Below, one piece after another: positions 50,764 through 59,338 of a stretch of 64,000 bases of DNA. Origin of the DNA: Rhizorhabdus phycosphaerae. Its GTDB lineage: Bacteria > Pseudomonadota > Alphaproteobacteria > Sphingomonadales > Sphingomonadaceae. The notes below the pieces were generated by a model, which saw only the letters and a list, made by a program, of their open reading frames with translations, did not search any database and had not been told where the DNA came from. The stretch spans positions 2,319,501 to 2,383,500 of the forward strand of contig NZ_CP049107.1 of assembly GCF_011044255.1 (NCBI RefSeq), given 5' to 3'. Made by a program: the position numbers and the translations under genes. The first letter of the stretch is position 1; each line of letters starts with the position of its first letter.

Positions 50764-52844
50764 TGATCGAACCTTACCCAGGGATGGCGCCCCGCCTCCG
50801 CCGCGACGGTCGCCACGCCGCCGCGGTCGAGATCGATCGCCATGCCGCCGGTGCGTGCGAGCAGGCGACGGTCGATCGTCAGCCAGCGTGCCTTGCAACC
50901 GCGCGGCAGACGGCGATCGCTGATGACGATGTCGGCGCTCGCACAGGTCCGCGTGAAGCGAGCCCAGTCGAGCCGATAGGGACTGCGCGTCGCCGCGATC
51001 CGCCAGCGCCGCCCACCGCGCGCAATCTCGGTGACGCAGAGATCGGTCGAGCAGCGCGCCTGCATCAGCGCGTCGACCGGCAGTGCGTCGCCGTCATGGC
51101 CCGCCGCCTCACCCAGCATGCCGCGCACATAATCGCCCGCACGCTCCCTGAGAAGCGCGACACGCCCGTCGCCCAGCACGAAGGCGACATGACGCGCGTC
51201 GCCGGTAATCAGCAGGTCGGGCGCCGACGCGGTCAGCGCGAGCAGCCCTCCCGCAGCGCAGGGCAGCAGCCCCCAGCGGCGCAGACCGGTCCGCCACAGC
51301 GCAAGCCACAGGCCACCCAGCAGAAACAGGCCGAACGCCAGCCGCCCCATGGTCGGCAGCATCGTCACCGCCCCCGGCGCCTCGGCGACCGTCCGCGCCA
51401 GCCATAGGAGCCCCGACAGCGCCTTGCCCGCCACCCACCAGAAGGGGGCGCCCAGCCCCGCAGCGTCGAAGAGCAGCGCCAGCGCCTCGCCCGGCATGAT
51501 CACGAAGGTGGTGAGGGGGATCGCGACGATATTGGCGAGCGCGCCGTAAAGGCCCGATTTGTGGAAATGAAACAGCGCGATAGGCGCGAGCGCCACTTCG
51601 ATCACGAGGCCCGAGAGCAGCAGCAGCGCGAGCCCGCGTCCGCGTCGCATGATCCAGCCTTCCTCGCGCGGCGCGGCAAAGGCTCGGATGCGCGGATGGT
51701 CGAGCAGCGCGACGAGCGCGGTCACCGCTGCAAAGCTCAACTGGAAGCTGGGCCCAGCTATCGCTTCGGGCCACAGCAGCAGGACCACCAGCGCACCGGT
51801 TGCGACCAGCCGCAGCGTGATGGCCTCGCGCCCCATCGCGATGCCGGCGAGGACGAGCAGCGCGGCGATACACGACCGGATCGTCGGCACCTGCGCGCCC
51901 GACAATAATGTGTAGACGACACCGGCTAGCGCCCCCGCGCCTGCCGCGATCAGCAGCAACGGTGCGCGCAGCGCCAGCGTCGGGCTGAGCGCCAGCAGCC
52001 GCAGGGTCAGCAGCATCACGCCCCCGACCACGGCCGAGACATGGAGCCCCGACACCGACAGCAGATGGGCGAGGCCCGCGCGACGTAGCGCCTCGGCATC
52101 CTCCTCCGCGATGGCGCCCTGATCGCCGGTCGCGAGCGAGGCGGCTACCCCGCCCTCGCTGCCCGGCAGCCGCGCTTCGATGTGCCGGGACAGCGCCGCG
52201 CGCCCGTCGGCGAGCCAGCCCAGCCAGCCGCCCTCTCGTCCTTGCGTCACCGCGGGCTTGTCGAGCGCCTTGCCGGTCGCGCCCAGCCTCTGGAACCAGG
52301 CGGTGCGCGCAAAGTCCTGCGCGCCCGGTACCGGCGGTGGCGCGGGCGGCATGAGCCGGGCGCGGACAGCAATGCGATCACCGACGGACAGCCGATCGTC
52401 GACCTGCGCCTGATCGATGTTGAGGCGCAGCCGGGGCGGCAGCGGCGCGGCGACATCTTCGACCGTGATCCGCACGATCTCGCGCGCAGGCAGCCGCTCG
52501 ACCGCAGCGACGCGCCCGGCAACCACCGCCACCACCGGCCGGTCGATGCGCGGCGAGGCGACCCAGTCGGCGCGGGTCCAGATCAGCACGACGCCGAACA
52601 GCGCGACCGCACCGCCCACCGCCATCATCCGCCCGAGCCGCGAACCGAGGCCGATTGCGCACCCCGCGAAGGCGAGCGCGGCAAAGCCCGCCATCGCCGC
52701 GAACCAGGCGAAACGGTCGGGCAGGACCAGCCAGGCGGCAATGCCGGCGCCCAGTGCAACCGGCAGCCACAAGGCGATCTGGTCGCGCTCCGCCTCCAGC
52801 CGCCGCTCGATCGCGGCAAGCGGGTTCAGCCCGCGAAAAGCCAC
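50760..52844 (-). CDS. comEC: ComEC/Rec2-family DNA-uptake membrane protein
   Basis: Polytopic inner-membrane protein of about 694 aa that in competent bacteria carries single-stranded DNA across the membrane. The N-terminal ComEC domain (with an OB-like DUF4131 part), the competence-domain motif LAHLLSVSGLHVSAVVGG, the RSCIAALLVLAG helix and FQLSFAAVTALVALLDHPRI are clear. The C-terminal periplasmic part is short and the usual metallo-beta-lactamase motif HxHxDH is not seen, so nuclease activity is doubtful; many alphaproteobacterial members share this. GTG 52844 is chosen because longer readings overlap the NTF2-like gene. It is followed by a GNAT gene with an ATGA overlap. Confidence 0.88.
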   Translation of the reverse strand: MAFRGLNPLAAIERRLEAERDQIALWLPVALGAGIAAWLVLPDRFAWFAAMAGFAALAFAGCAIGLGSRLGRMMAVGGAVALFGVVLIWTRADWVASPRIDRPVVAVVAGRVAAVERLPAREIVRITVEDVAAPLPPRLRLNIDQAQVDDRLSVGDRIAVRARLMPPAPPPVPGAQDFARTAWFQRLGATGKALDKPAVTQGREGGWLGWLADGRAALSRHIEARLPGSEGGVAASLATGDQGAIAEEDAEALRRAGLAHLLSVSGLHVSAVVGGVMLLTLRLLALSPTLALRAPLLLIAAGAGALAGVVYTLLSGAQVPTIRSCIAALLVLAGIAMGREAITLRLVATGALVVLLLWPEAIAGPSFQLSFAAVTALVALLDHPRIRAFAAPREEGWIMRRGRGLALLLLSGLVIEVALAPIALFHFHKSGLYGALANIVAIPLTTFVIMPGEALALLFDAAGLGAPFWWVAGKALSGLLWLARTVAEAPGAVTMLPTMGRLAFGLFLLGGLWLALWRTGLRRWGLLPCAAGGLLALTASAPDLLITGDARHVAFVLGDGRVALLRERAGDYVRGMLGEAAGHDGDALPVDALMQARCSTDLCVTEIARGGRRWRIAATRSPYRLDWARFTRTCASADIVISDRRLPRGCKARWLTIDRRLLARTGGMAIDLDRGGVATVAAEAGRHPWVRFDQ

Positions 52845-52872
52845 CCGCGGGCCGCCCGTACCTGGGGCAGGA

Positions 52873-53319
52873 TCAGAAGCGGAGAGGATCGGCGAGCGGC
52901 TCACCGACGTCGATCGCCTTGCCGAACAGCCGCGCCTCGGCCTGGACGGTGTCGAAATATTCCCACAGCTCGACGATCTGCTCGCCCTCGACGCGGAAGA
53001 CCTGGCAATAGGTCTGCTCGTATCGCTCGCCGTCCAGCGTCTCGGCACCGCCCTCCATCATGCCGACGACGATCGGCGGGTCGACCGCGAAGATGCGATA
53101 GCGCCGGCCCAGATTGACCTTGCCCGGCACCAGATTGGCCATGACCTTGGGGAAGACCTCCTCGAACAGCTGGCGCTTGCCGTTGCAGCGGCCGGAGACC
53201 GCCGTCCGCCCCGCAACATTGAGCACGACATCGTCGTGCATCGTCGCGGCGAAACCCTCGACGTCCATCCGCCCGAGGCAATCGTACCAGCGCTCCACCA
53301 CCGCCCGGATATCCGTCAT
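52873..53319 (-). CDS. NTF2-like (SnoaL-type) protein
   Basis: A 148-residue cone-shaped NTF2-like domain. AVVERWYDCLGRMDVEGFAATMHDDVVLNVAG at the start, the mid-chain GKRQLFEEVFPKVMANL, and QVFRVEGEQIVELWEYFDT near the end are the SnoaL/ketosteroid-isomerase pattern. Possible active-site acids (DD in MHDDVV and the E/Y pair in WEYFD) are present. It lies 28 bases before comEC on the same strand. Reaction unknown; members range from isomerases to non-catalytic proteins. Confidence 0.82.
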   Translation of the reverse strand: MTDIRAVVERWYDCLGRMDVEGFAATMHDDVVLNVAGRTAVSGRCNGKRQLFEEVFPKVMANLVPGKVNLGRRYRIFAVDPPIVVGMMEGGAETLDGERYEQTYCQVFRVEGEQIVELWEYFDTVQAEARLFGKAIDVGEPLADPLRF

Positions 53320-53537
53320 GCGCCTGTCCTCCCCGCGTCATCCTCTCGGAGCACAGGTCTATGCCGCGTGCCCGACACCGGCAAGGGCAGGCAATTGCCG
53401 CAAGCCGGGGCATTTCCGCGGTCCATCGGGCCATATTTGCGTTTTGAGCATCGTCAGCCAAATTGACCCGATCGGAAAATGCTTTAGGGGGCGCTGCACA
53501 GTCGCAGGCCTTCGCCCCGCTATCGGAGAATCGGCGC

Positions 53538-54962
53538 TTGAGCGCACAGACGGACACAAAGGCGGTCGTCACCCGCTTCGCCCCCTCGCCCACGGGATTC
53601 CTCCATATCGGCGGCGCCCGCACCGCCCTGTTCAACTGGCTGTTCGCGCGCCACCATGGCGGCAAATTCCTGCTGCGGATCGAGGATACCGATCGCGCGC
53701 GTTCGACGCAGCCCGCGATCGACGCCATTTTGGACGGTATGCAGTGGCTGGACCTGAACTGGGACGGCGATGTCGTCTATCAGTTCGCCCGCGCCGATCG
53801 CCACGCGCAGGTGGCGCAGGAGCTGCTCGACAAGGGCCATGCCTATCGCTGCTATGCGACGCCCGAAGAACTGGCCGAGCTGCGCGAGCAGCAGCGCGCC
53901 GCCAAGCAGCCGCTGCGCTATGACGGCCGCTGGCGCGACCGCGATCCCTCCGAGGCGCCCGCCGGCGCGCCCTTCGTCATCCGGCTGAAGGCCCCGCGCG
54001 AAGGCGAGGTGACGATCGACGACCAGGTCCAGGGCCCGGTCACGGTACAGAATGCCGAGCTGGACGACATGATCCTGCTGCGGTCGGACGGCACCCCCAC
54101 CTATATGCTCGCGGTGGTCGTCGACGATCACGACATGGGCGTCACCCACGTGATCCGCGGCGACGACCATCTCAACAACGCCTTCCGCCAGCTGGCGCTG
54201 ATCCGCGCGATGGGCTGGCCGGAGCCGGTCTATGCCCATATCCCGCTGATTCACGGCGCTGACGGCGCGAAGCTGTCGAAGCGCCACGGCGCGCTGGGCG
54301 TCGATGCCTATCGCGACGAGATGGGGCTGTTGGCCGAGGCGGTGAACAATTATCTGCTGCGGCTCGGCTGGGGCCATGGCGACGACGAGATCATCAGCCG
54401 CGAACAGGCGATCGAGTGGTTCGACCTCGCGGGCGTCGGCCGCTCGCCCTCGCGCTTCGATTTCAAGAAGCTCGAGAATCTCAACGGCCACTATATCCGC
54501 GAAGCCGACGACGCCCGCCTTGCCGCGCTCATCGCCCCCGGAGTCGCGGCAGCGGCAGGGTGCGAGCTCGGCCCTTCGGAGCAGGACTTACTGCTGCGCA
54601 GCATCCCCCACCTGAAGGTAAGGGCGAAGGATCTCAACGAGTTGCGGGAAGGCGCCGCCTTTCTGTTTCGCACCCGCCCGCTCGATATGGACGAGAAGGC
54701 GGCATCGCTGCTAGACGAGCCGGGCAAGGCGTTGCTGGCCCAGGCCCGCGAAGCGCTCGGCGCCACTGCCGACTGGTCCGCGGACGCCCTCGAGGCGGCC
54801 GTCCGGTCGGTGGCGGAATCAGGGGGGATCGGCCTCGGCAAGGTGGCACAACCGCTTCGCGCGGCGCTCACCGGACGCACGACCTCCCCGGGCATATTCG
54901 ACGTCCTGGCCCTCCTCGGTCGCGAGGAGAGCCTGGGACGACTGGATGACCAACTGCGCTGA
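53538..54962 (+). CDS. gltX: Glutamate-tRNA ligase
   Basis: Class I aminoacyl-tRNA synthetase charging tRNA-Glu, 474 aa. The HIGH-type motif is [21 protein letters not shown] near the N-terminus and the KMSKS-type motif is [27 protein letters not shown] and [20 protein letters not shown] are also conserved. I start at TTG 53538, eight bases after CGGAGAA; a further in-frame TTG at 53463 adds 25 poorly conserved residues. It is followed by gltA after 66 bases. Confidence 0.95.
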   Translation: MSAQTDTKAVVTRFAPSPTGFLHIGGARTALFNWLFARHHGGKFLLRIEDTDRARSTQPAIDAILDGMQWLDLNWDGDVVYQFARADRHAQVAQELLDKGHAYRCYATPEELAELREQQRAAKQPLRYDGRWRDRDPSEAPAGAPFVIRLKAPREGEVTIDDQVQGPVTVQNAELDDMILLRSDGTPTYMLAVVVDDHDMGVTHVIRGDDHLNNAFRQLALIRAMGWPEPVYAHIPLIHGADGAKLSKRHGALGVDAYRDEMGLLAEAVNNYLLRLGWGHGDDEIISREQAIEWFDLAGVGRSPSRFDFKKLENLNGHYIREADDARLAALIAPGVAAAAGCELGPSEQDLLLRSIPHLKVRAKDLNELREGAAFLFRTRPLDMDEKAASLLDEPGKALLAQAREALGATADWSADALEAAVRSVAESGGIGLGKVAQPLRAALTGRTTSPGIFDVLALLGREESLGRLDDQLR

Positions 54963-55028
54963 CAGCTGGTCGAGTTGGCATGAACCAGCCGGCTTGCCGG
55001 CACAGGGGCAAACGACAGGAGATTGAAC

Positions 55029-56312
55029 ATGGCTGATTCTGTGAAACTGGAGCTCGGCGGAAAGTCGTCCGAATATCCGGTCCTGTCGGGTTCCGTCGGT
55101 CCCGATGTCGTCGACATCCGCAAGCTCTACGCCAACACCGGCGCCTTCACCTATGATCCGGGTTTCACCTCGACTGCGTCGTGCCAGTCGGCGCTGACCT
55201 ATATCGACGGCGACCAGGGCGTCCTGCTCCACCGCGGCTATCCCATCGACCAGCTCGCCGAGCAGTCGAGCTTCATGGAAGTCGCCTATCTGCTGCTCAA
55301 CGGCGAACTGCCGAGCGCCAAGGGCCTCGACGATTTCACCTACACGATCAGCCGCCACACGATGCTGCACGAGCAGCTGGCACAATTCTACCGCGGCTTC
55401 CGTCGCGATGCGCACCCGATGGCGATCATGTGCGGCGTCGTCGGCGCGCTGTCGGCCTTCTACCATGATTCGACCGACATCAACGATCCGAAGCAGCGCC
55501 TGATCGCGTCGCACCGCTTGATCGCGAAGATCCCGACGATCGCGGCGATGGCCTATAAATATTCGGTGGGTCAGCCCTTCGTCTATCCGAAGAACGACCT
55601 CAGCTACACCGCCAACTTCCTGCGCATGACCTTCGGGGTTCCGGCCGAGGAATATGAGGCGGATCCGGTGATCGTGTCTGCGATGGACAAGATCTTCATC
55701 CTGCATGCCGACCATGAGCAGAACGCCTCGACCTCGACCGTCCGCCTGGCGGGTTCGTCGGGCGCCAACCCCTTTGCTTGCATCGCAGCGGGCATCGCCT
55801 GCCTGTGGGGTCCGGCGCATGGCGGCGCGAACGAGGCCGCGCTCAACATGCTGCGCGAGATCGGCACGCCGGACCGCATTCCCGAGTATATCGCCCGCGC
55901 GAAGAACAAGGACGACCCCTTCCGCCTGATGGGCTTCGGCCACCGCGTGTACAAGAATTTCGACCCGCGCGCTAAGGTGCTCAGCAAGGCCGCGACCGAG
56001 GTGCTCGACAAGCTGGGCATCAACGACCCGGTCCTCGACACCGCCCGCGAGCTCGAGCGGATCGCGCTCAGCGACCAGTATTTCATCGACAAGAAGCTTT
56101 ACCCGAATGTCGACTTCTACTCGGGCGTGATCCTGTCGGCGATCGGTTTCCCGACGACGATGTTCACCGTCCTCTTCGCGCTCGCCCGCACCGTCGGCTG
56201 GGTCGCGCAGTGGAACGAGATGATCTCCGACCCCGAACAGAAGATCGGCCGCCCGCGCCAGCTCTACACCGGCCCGACGCAGCGCGACTATATCCCCGTC
56301 AGCCAGCGCTAA
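55029..56312 (+). CDS. gltA: Citrate synthase
   Basis: Hexameric type II citrate synthase of the TCA cycle, 427 aa. Active-site blocks are [19 protein letters not shown] (His and nearby residues), the [13 protein letters not shown] segment with the second catalytic His, and the Asp/Arg region [14 protein letters not shown]. The N-terminus [21 protein letters not shown] is the usual leader domain of the Gram-negative NADH-sensitive type. ATG 55029 is seven bases after AGGAG. A strong terminator follows. Confidence 0.97.
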   Translation: MADSVKLELGGKSSEYPVLSGSVGPDVVDIRKLYANTGAFTYDPGFTSTASCQSALTYIDGDQGVLLHRGYPIDQLAEQSSFMEVAYLLLNGELPSAKGLDDFTYTISRHTMLHEQLAQFYRGFRRDAHPMAIMCGVVGALSAFYHDSTDINDPKQRLIASHRLIAKIPTIAAMAYKYSVGQPFVYPKNDLSYTANFLRMTFGVPAEEYEADPVIVSAMDKIFILHADHEQNASTSTVRLAGSSGANPFACIAAGIACLWGPAHGGANEAALNMLREIGTPDRIPEYIARAKNKDDPFRLMGFGHRVYKNFDPRAKVLSKAATEVLDKLGINDPVLDTARELERIALSDQYFIDKKLYPNVDFYSGVILSAIGFPTTMFTVLFALARTVGWVAQWNEMISDPEQKIGRPRQLYTGPTQRDYIPVSQR

Positions 56313-56339
56313 GCGGTTTCTGACAGGTCTGACGATCAG

Positions 56340-56370
56340 GGGGTCGGTGCCCAGGCACCGGCCCCTTTTT
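56340..56370 (+). terminator. Rho-independent terminator of gltA
   Basis: A GC-rich stem of about 12 bp (GGGG and CGGTGCC on the left, GGCACCG and CCCC on the right) with a two-base loop is followed by five T residues. It begins 28 bases after the gltA stop. Confidence 0.93.
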
Positions 56371-56401
56371 CGTAACGCTGCGCAAAAGCTCCTTGCCGGC
56401 T

Positions 56402-56475
56402 ACGGGGAGGGAGACCGGCGCAGCCGGTGGAGGGGAAGGTGCCCCCCTCCCACCCGCGTCGACGGGGAGGAACTG
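56402..56475. repeat. Shortened copy of the CCCTCC/GGGGAGG intergenic repeat
   Basis: Bases 56402-56435 match the right arm of the 43274-43390 element with an altered hairpin (GGCGCAGCC). Bases 56446-56475 carry CCCTCCCACC and GGGGAGGAACTG, which also occurs in that element read on the other strand. The copy is about half length and lies between the gltA terminator and the next gene. Confidence 0.65.
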
Positions 56476-56572
56476 AAGCACTCCGGGACAACGATTCCCG
56501 TCACCCGCTGTTCAGCTTTGCGCATCCACGCTAGTCTGCACCGGACACCATGAACATCGACGGGTACGCGAC

Positions 56573-57169
56573 ATGACGAAGCTGAACAGACGCGGCGTGC
56601 TCGCGGCCCTGCCCGCCCTCTACCTCGCGACCCGCGCCGGCAGTGTCCGCGCGGGCAAGCCTGGGATCGCCGGACAGGAGGCCTTCCAGAAGGAACTGGC
56701 CCCCTTCTGGGACCAGCTGGCGATGCTCCCCAGCATCCGCCAGCCCGCGACAAAGGCGCCCAGCGACGGCATCTGCTACATGTTCACCAACAAGGACTGC
56801 GCGGTGTGCCAGGTGGTGCACCAGCAATTCCCCAAGGGCTTTCGCGCGCTGGAGATGCGCTACATCGTCTATCCCTGGCCGGGTGAGCCCTATCGCGAGC
56901 TCAACTATCTCTACCGTCCGGAAACGACCCTGGCCGAGTATGAGACCTATATGGCCAGGAAGCTGACCGCGACCTCCCCTTCCGACAGCAGCGCGCAAGT
57001 GGACCTCGTCATGGCCGTCGCCGCCGACATGGCGGCCGCACTAGTCGAAGGCGGCAGCTTCGGCACCCCCTTCTTCTTCCACGGCATCGAAGGCGATACC
57101 CCCGGCCAGATGATCTTCAGCGCGGGGGATATCGTGGCGATGGGGCCGCTGCTGGATCGGGCGGCCTAA
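56573..57169 (+). CDS. Exported thioredoxin-fold protein (DsbA/DsbC-like, CXXC)
   Basis: A 198-residue periplasmic protein. The N-terminus LNRRGVLAALPALYLATRAGSVRAG is a signal with a twin-arginine start, then a thioredoxin-like domain with the redox pair Cys76-Cys79 in FTNKDCAVCQVVHQQFPKG and the cis-Pro region GGSFGTPFFFHG. Another Cys lies at 68. The strand-helix insert is of the DsbA/DsbG type, and thiol-disulfide exchange in the periplasm is likely. Its stop overlaps that of the antiporter gene on the other strand by 4 bases. Confidence 0.75.
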   Translation: MTKLNRRGVLAALPALYLATRAGSVRAGKPGIAGQEAFQKELAPFWDQLAMLPSIRQPATKAPSDGICYMFTNKDCAVCQVVHQQFPKGFRALEMRYIVYPWPGEPYRELNYLYRPETTLAEYETYMARKLTATSPSDSSAQVDLVMAVAADMAAALVEGGSFGTPFFFHGIEGDTPGQMIFSAGDIVAMGPLLDRAA

Positions 57170-58455
57170 GGCCCGGAACCAGCTGCGCCCGCACCCCCTT
57201 CGTCAGGGTCTCGACCGTTCAGGCGGTCGAGCGAGCGCATGACGGGCGTGACCGTCAGTCCGTGCAGCACGATCGAGAAAAGCGCGACCAGAGCGACGAT
57301 GGCCCATAGCCGCTCGGCTTGCCCGAACTCCGCATGGTTCAGTCCATAGGCGAGATAATAAAAGGAGCCCACGCCCCTTATCCCGAAAAAGGCGAGGGTC
57401 AGTTTTTCGGACCGGGCCGCCGGAAAGCCGATCAGCCCCACCAGCCCGGCGGCGGGACGGACTAGCAGGATGATCGCGGCAGCGGCAAGCACGTCCCGCC
57501 ATTGAAGCGCGGCCAGCAGGCCGCCCGCAAGGGCAGCCCCGAACAGGAGGAGCAGCACCATCATGGCAAGGCGCTCGACCTGCTCGGTGATCGCGTGCAT
57601 TTCATGATGAAACTCATGATCGCGATGCGACCGGCGCAGGCTGAGGGCCGTCACGAACACCGCGAGAAAGCCGTAGCAGTCCAGGATCTCCGTAACGCCG
57701 TAAGAGATCAGCGTGGCCGCGATGGCGATCAGCCCGTCACCGGTCTGGGCGAGCTTGGTTTCTGCCGGCACGTGGAAGGTCAGCCAGCCGAACAGCTTGC
57801 CGATGACGAACCCCACCACGACGCCGGCCCCGATCTCCCAGATCACGTCGTGCAACACCCAGTCGCGCACCCAGGGCTCTCCGGTGGCGGCCGCCACGCT
57901 GAGCGCGATCGCTAGGTTCACGAAAGGAAATGCCAGGCCGTCGTTCAAACCCGCTTCGGAGGTCAGCCCGAACCGCACTTCATCTTCCTCGCCCGTCTTC
58001 GGAGGGCCGACCTGGACATCCGCGGCGAGGACCGGATCCGTGGGCGCCAGGCTGGCACCGAGAAGCAGTGCCGCGGTCCAGGACAGGCCCAGACCCCACC
58101 CTCCGATGGCCGTGATGGCCAGGATCGATAGCGGCATGGTGATGGCGAGCAGCCGCCAGGTGACGCACCAGCGCCGCCAGCTGAAGAGACGATCGAGCTT
58201 GAGGCCCGCGCCCATCAGAGCGACGATGACGACGAACTCGGTAAAGCGCTCGGTGATCGCGGGATAGGCGAGAGGCGACGGCTCGAACGCCATGCCTGGG
58301 ATCAGGACGATCGCTGCGCCGATGGCGATGCAGATGATCGGCAGCGACAGCGGAAGCCGTTTCAGGGCGAGCGGCAACCAGGCGACCAGCGCGATCAGCA
58401 GCCCCACCCCCGTCAACCAGAGAATATAGGGTTCCGGGGAGGAGAAGCCGAGCAT
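57166..58455 (-). CDS. Cation:proton antiporter (CPA1/NhaP-type)
   Basis: Inner-membrane antiporter of 429 aa with about 12 membrane segments. The family blocks are LGASLAPTDPVLAADVQVGPP (the TDP motif of helix 4), SEAGLNDGLAFPFVNLAIAL (the ND motif that binds the cation and proton) and FFGIRGVGSFYYLAYGL near the end. It exchanges Na+ or K+ for H+. GGGGGATC before ATG 58455 is the ribosome site. It is convergent with the thioredoxin-fold gene. No regulatory TrkA-type domain is attached. Confidence 0.9.
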   Translation of the reverse strand: MLGFSSPEPYILWLTGVGLLIALVAWLPLALKRLPLSLPIICIAIGAAIVLIPGMAFEPSPLAYPAITERFTEFVVIVALMGAGLKLDRLFSWRRWCVTWRLLAITMPLSILAITAIGGWGLGLSWTAALLLGASLAPTDPVLAADVQVGPPKTGEEDEVRFGLTSEAGLNDGLAFPFVNLAIALSVAAATGEPWVRDWVLHDVIWEIGAGVVVGFVIGKLFGWLTFHVPAETKLAQTGDGLIAIAATLISYGVTEILDCYGFLAVFVTALSLRRSHRDHEFHHEMHAITEQVERLAMMVLLLLFGAALAGGLLAALQWRDVLAAAAIILLVRPAAGLVGLIGFPAARSEKLTLAFFGIRGVGSFYYLAYGLNHAEFGQAERLWAIVALVALFSIVLHGLTVTPVMRSLDRLNGRDPDEGGAGAAGSGP

Positions 58456-58558
58456 GATCCCCCAACGTGCCGCCCCACCCTAAGTTCAGGAGGGCTGACC
58501 GGGTCGCGCCCATCCGCGGCCGGCTAAGGACAAGCCTCACCGATGGTTGCCCTCTTCG

Positions 58559-59257
58559 TTACTCCACCGCCGGCAGCGCCCAATTGATCGGCGCCATCCC
58601 ATGCGCCTCCAGAAAGGCGTTGGCCTTCGAGAAATGCCGGCAGCCGAAGAAGCCGTTATAGGCCGATAGCGGCGAGGGATGCGGGGCCTTCAGGACGAGG
58701 TGGCGGCCGCCCTTGTCGGTGCTGTCGACGAAGGCCGCCTTCTTCTGCGCATAGCTGCCCCACAGCAGGAAGACGACCGGATCGGTCTTCGCATTGACCA
58801 GCCGGATCACCGCGTCGGTGAACTTTTCCCAGCCGCGGTCGCGGTGGGAGGCGGCCTGGGCCATTTCCACGGTCAGCACCGAATTGAGCAGCAGCACGCC
58901 CTGTTTCGCCCAATGTTCGAGGAAGCCGTGCGCCGGGCGTTCGAGCCCCAGGTCGCTGTGCAGTTCCTTGTAGATGTTGACGAGGCTGGGCGGCGGCGGG
59001 ACGCCGGGACGGACGCTGAAGCACAGGCCGTGTGCCTGGCCCGGCCCATGATAGGGATCCTGCCCAAGGATCACCACGCGCACCCTGTCGAGCGGGGTGA
59101 GATCGAGCGCCCGAAACCACTCGCTCGCCGCCGGGAAGATGCGCTTCCCCTCGGCGCGCTGCTCCATCAGATACTGGCGGAGCGCCGCCATATAGGGGGC
59201 GTCGAATTCGGGGGCGAGCGGTCCCTTCCAGCTCTCGTGCAGCTTGATATCGGCCAT
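58559..59257 (-). CDS. ung: Uracil-DNA glycosylase
   Basis: Base-excision repair enzyme that removes uracil from DNA, 232 aa. The catalytic water-activating motif [22 protein letters not shown] and the late [21 protein letters not shown] leucine-loop motif (HPSPLS) are intact; LLNSVLTVE lies between. Family I (Ung) is certain from these. It has 81 bases to the next gene downstream on the coordinates and is likely monocistronic. Confidence 0.97.
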   Translation of the reverse strand: MADIKLHESWKGPLAPEFDAPYMAALRQYLMEQRAEGKRIFPAASEWFRALDLTPLDRVRVVILGQDPYHGPGQAHGLCFSVRPGVPPPPSLVNIYKELHSDLGLERPAHGFLEHWAKQGVLLLNSVLTVEMAQAASHRDRGWEKFTDAVIRLVNAKTDPVVFLLWGSYAQKKAAFVDSTDKGGRHLVLKAPHPSPLSAYNGFFGCRHFSKANAFLEAHGMAPINWALPAVE

Positions 59258-59338
59258 GGCCGCTGTGTGGCGCAGCTTGCGCGGGCGGACAAGAGCGGCG
59301 GAGAAAAGTGGACCCGCGCCACCCGACGCAGGGGGGCG

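Noticed and set aside
52845-53048. Longer N-terminus of comEC up to 53048
   Set aside because: It would overlap most of the NTF2-like gene's 3' end and adds Ser/Arg-rich sequence of antisense type.
53463-53537. Longer N-terminus of gltX from TTG 53463
   Set aside because: The extra 25 residues are not part of the synthetase fold, and a better ribosome site precedes TTG 53538.
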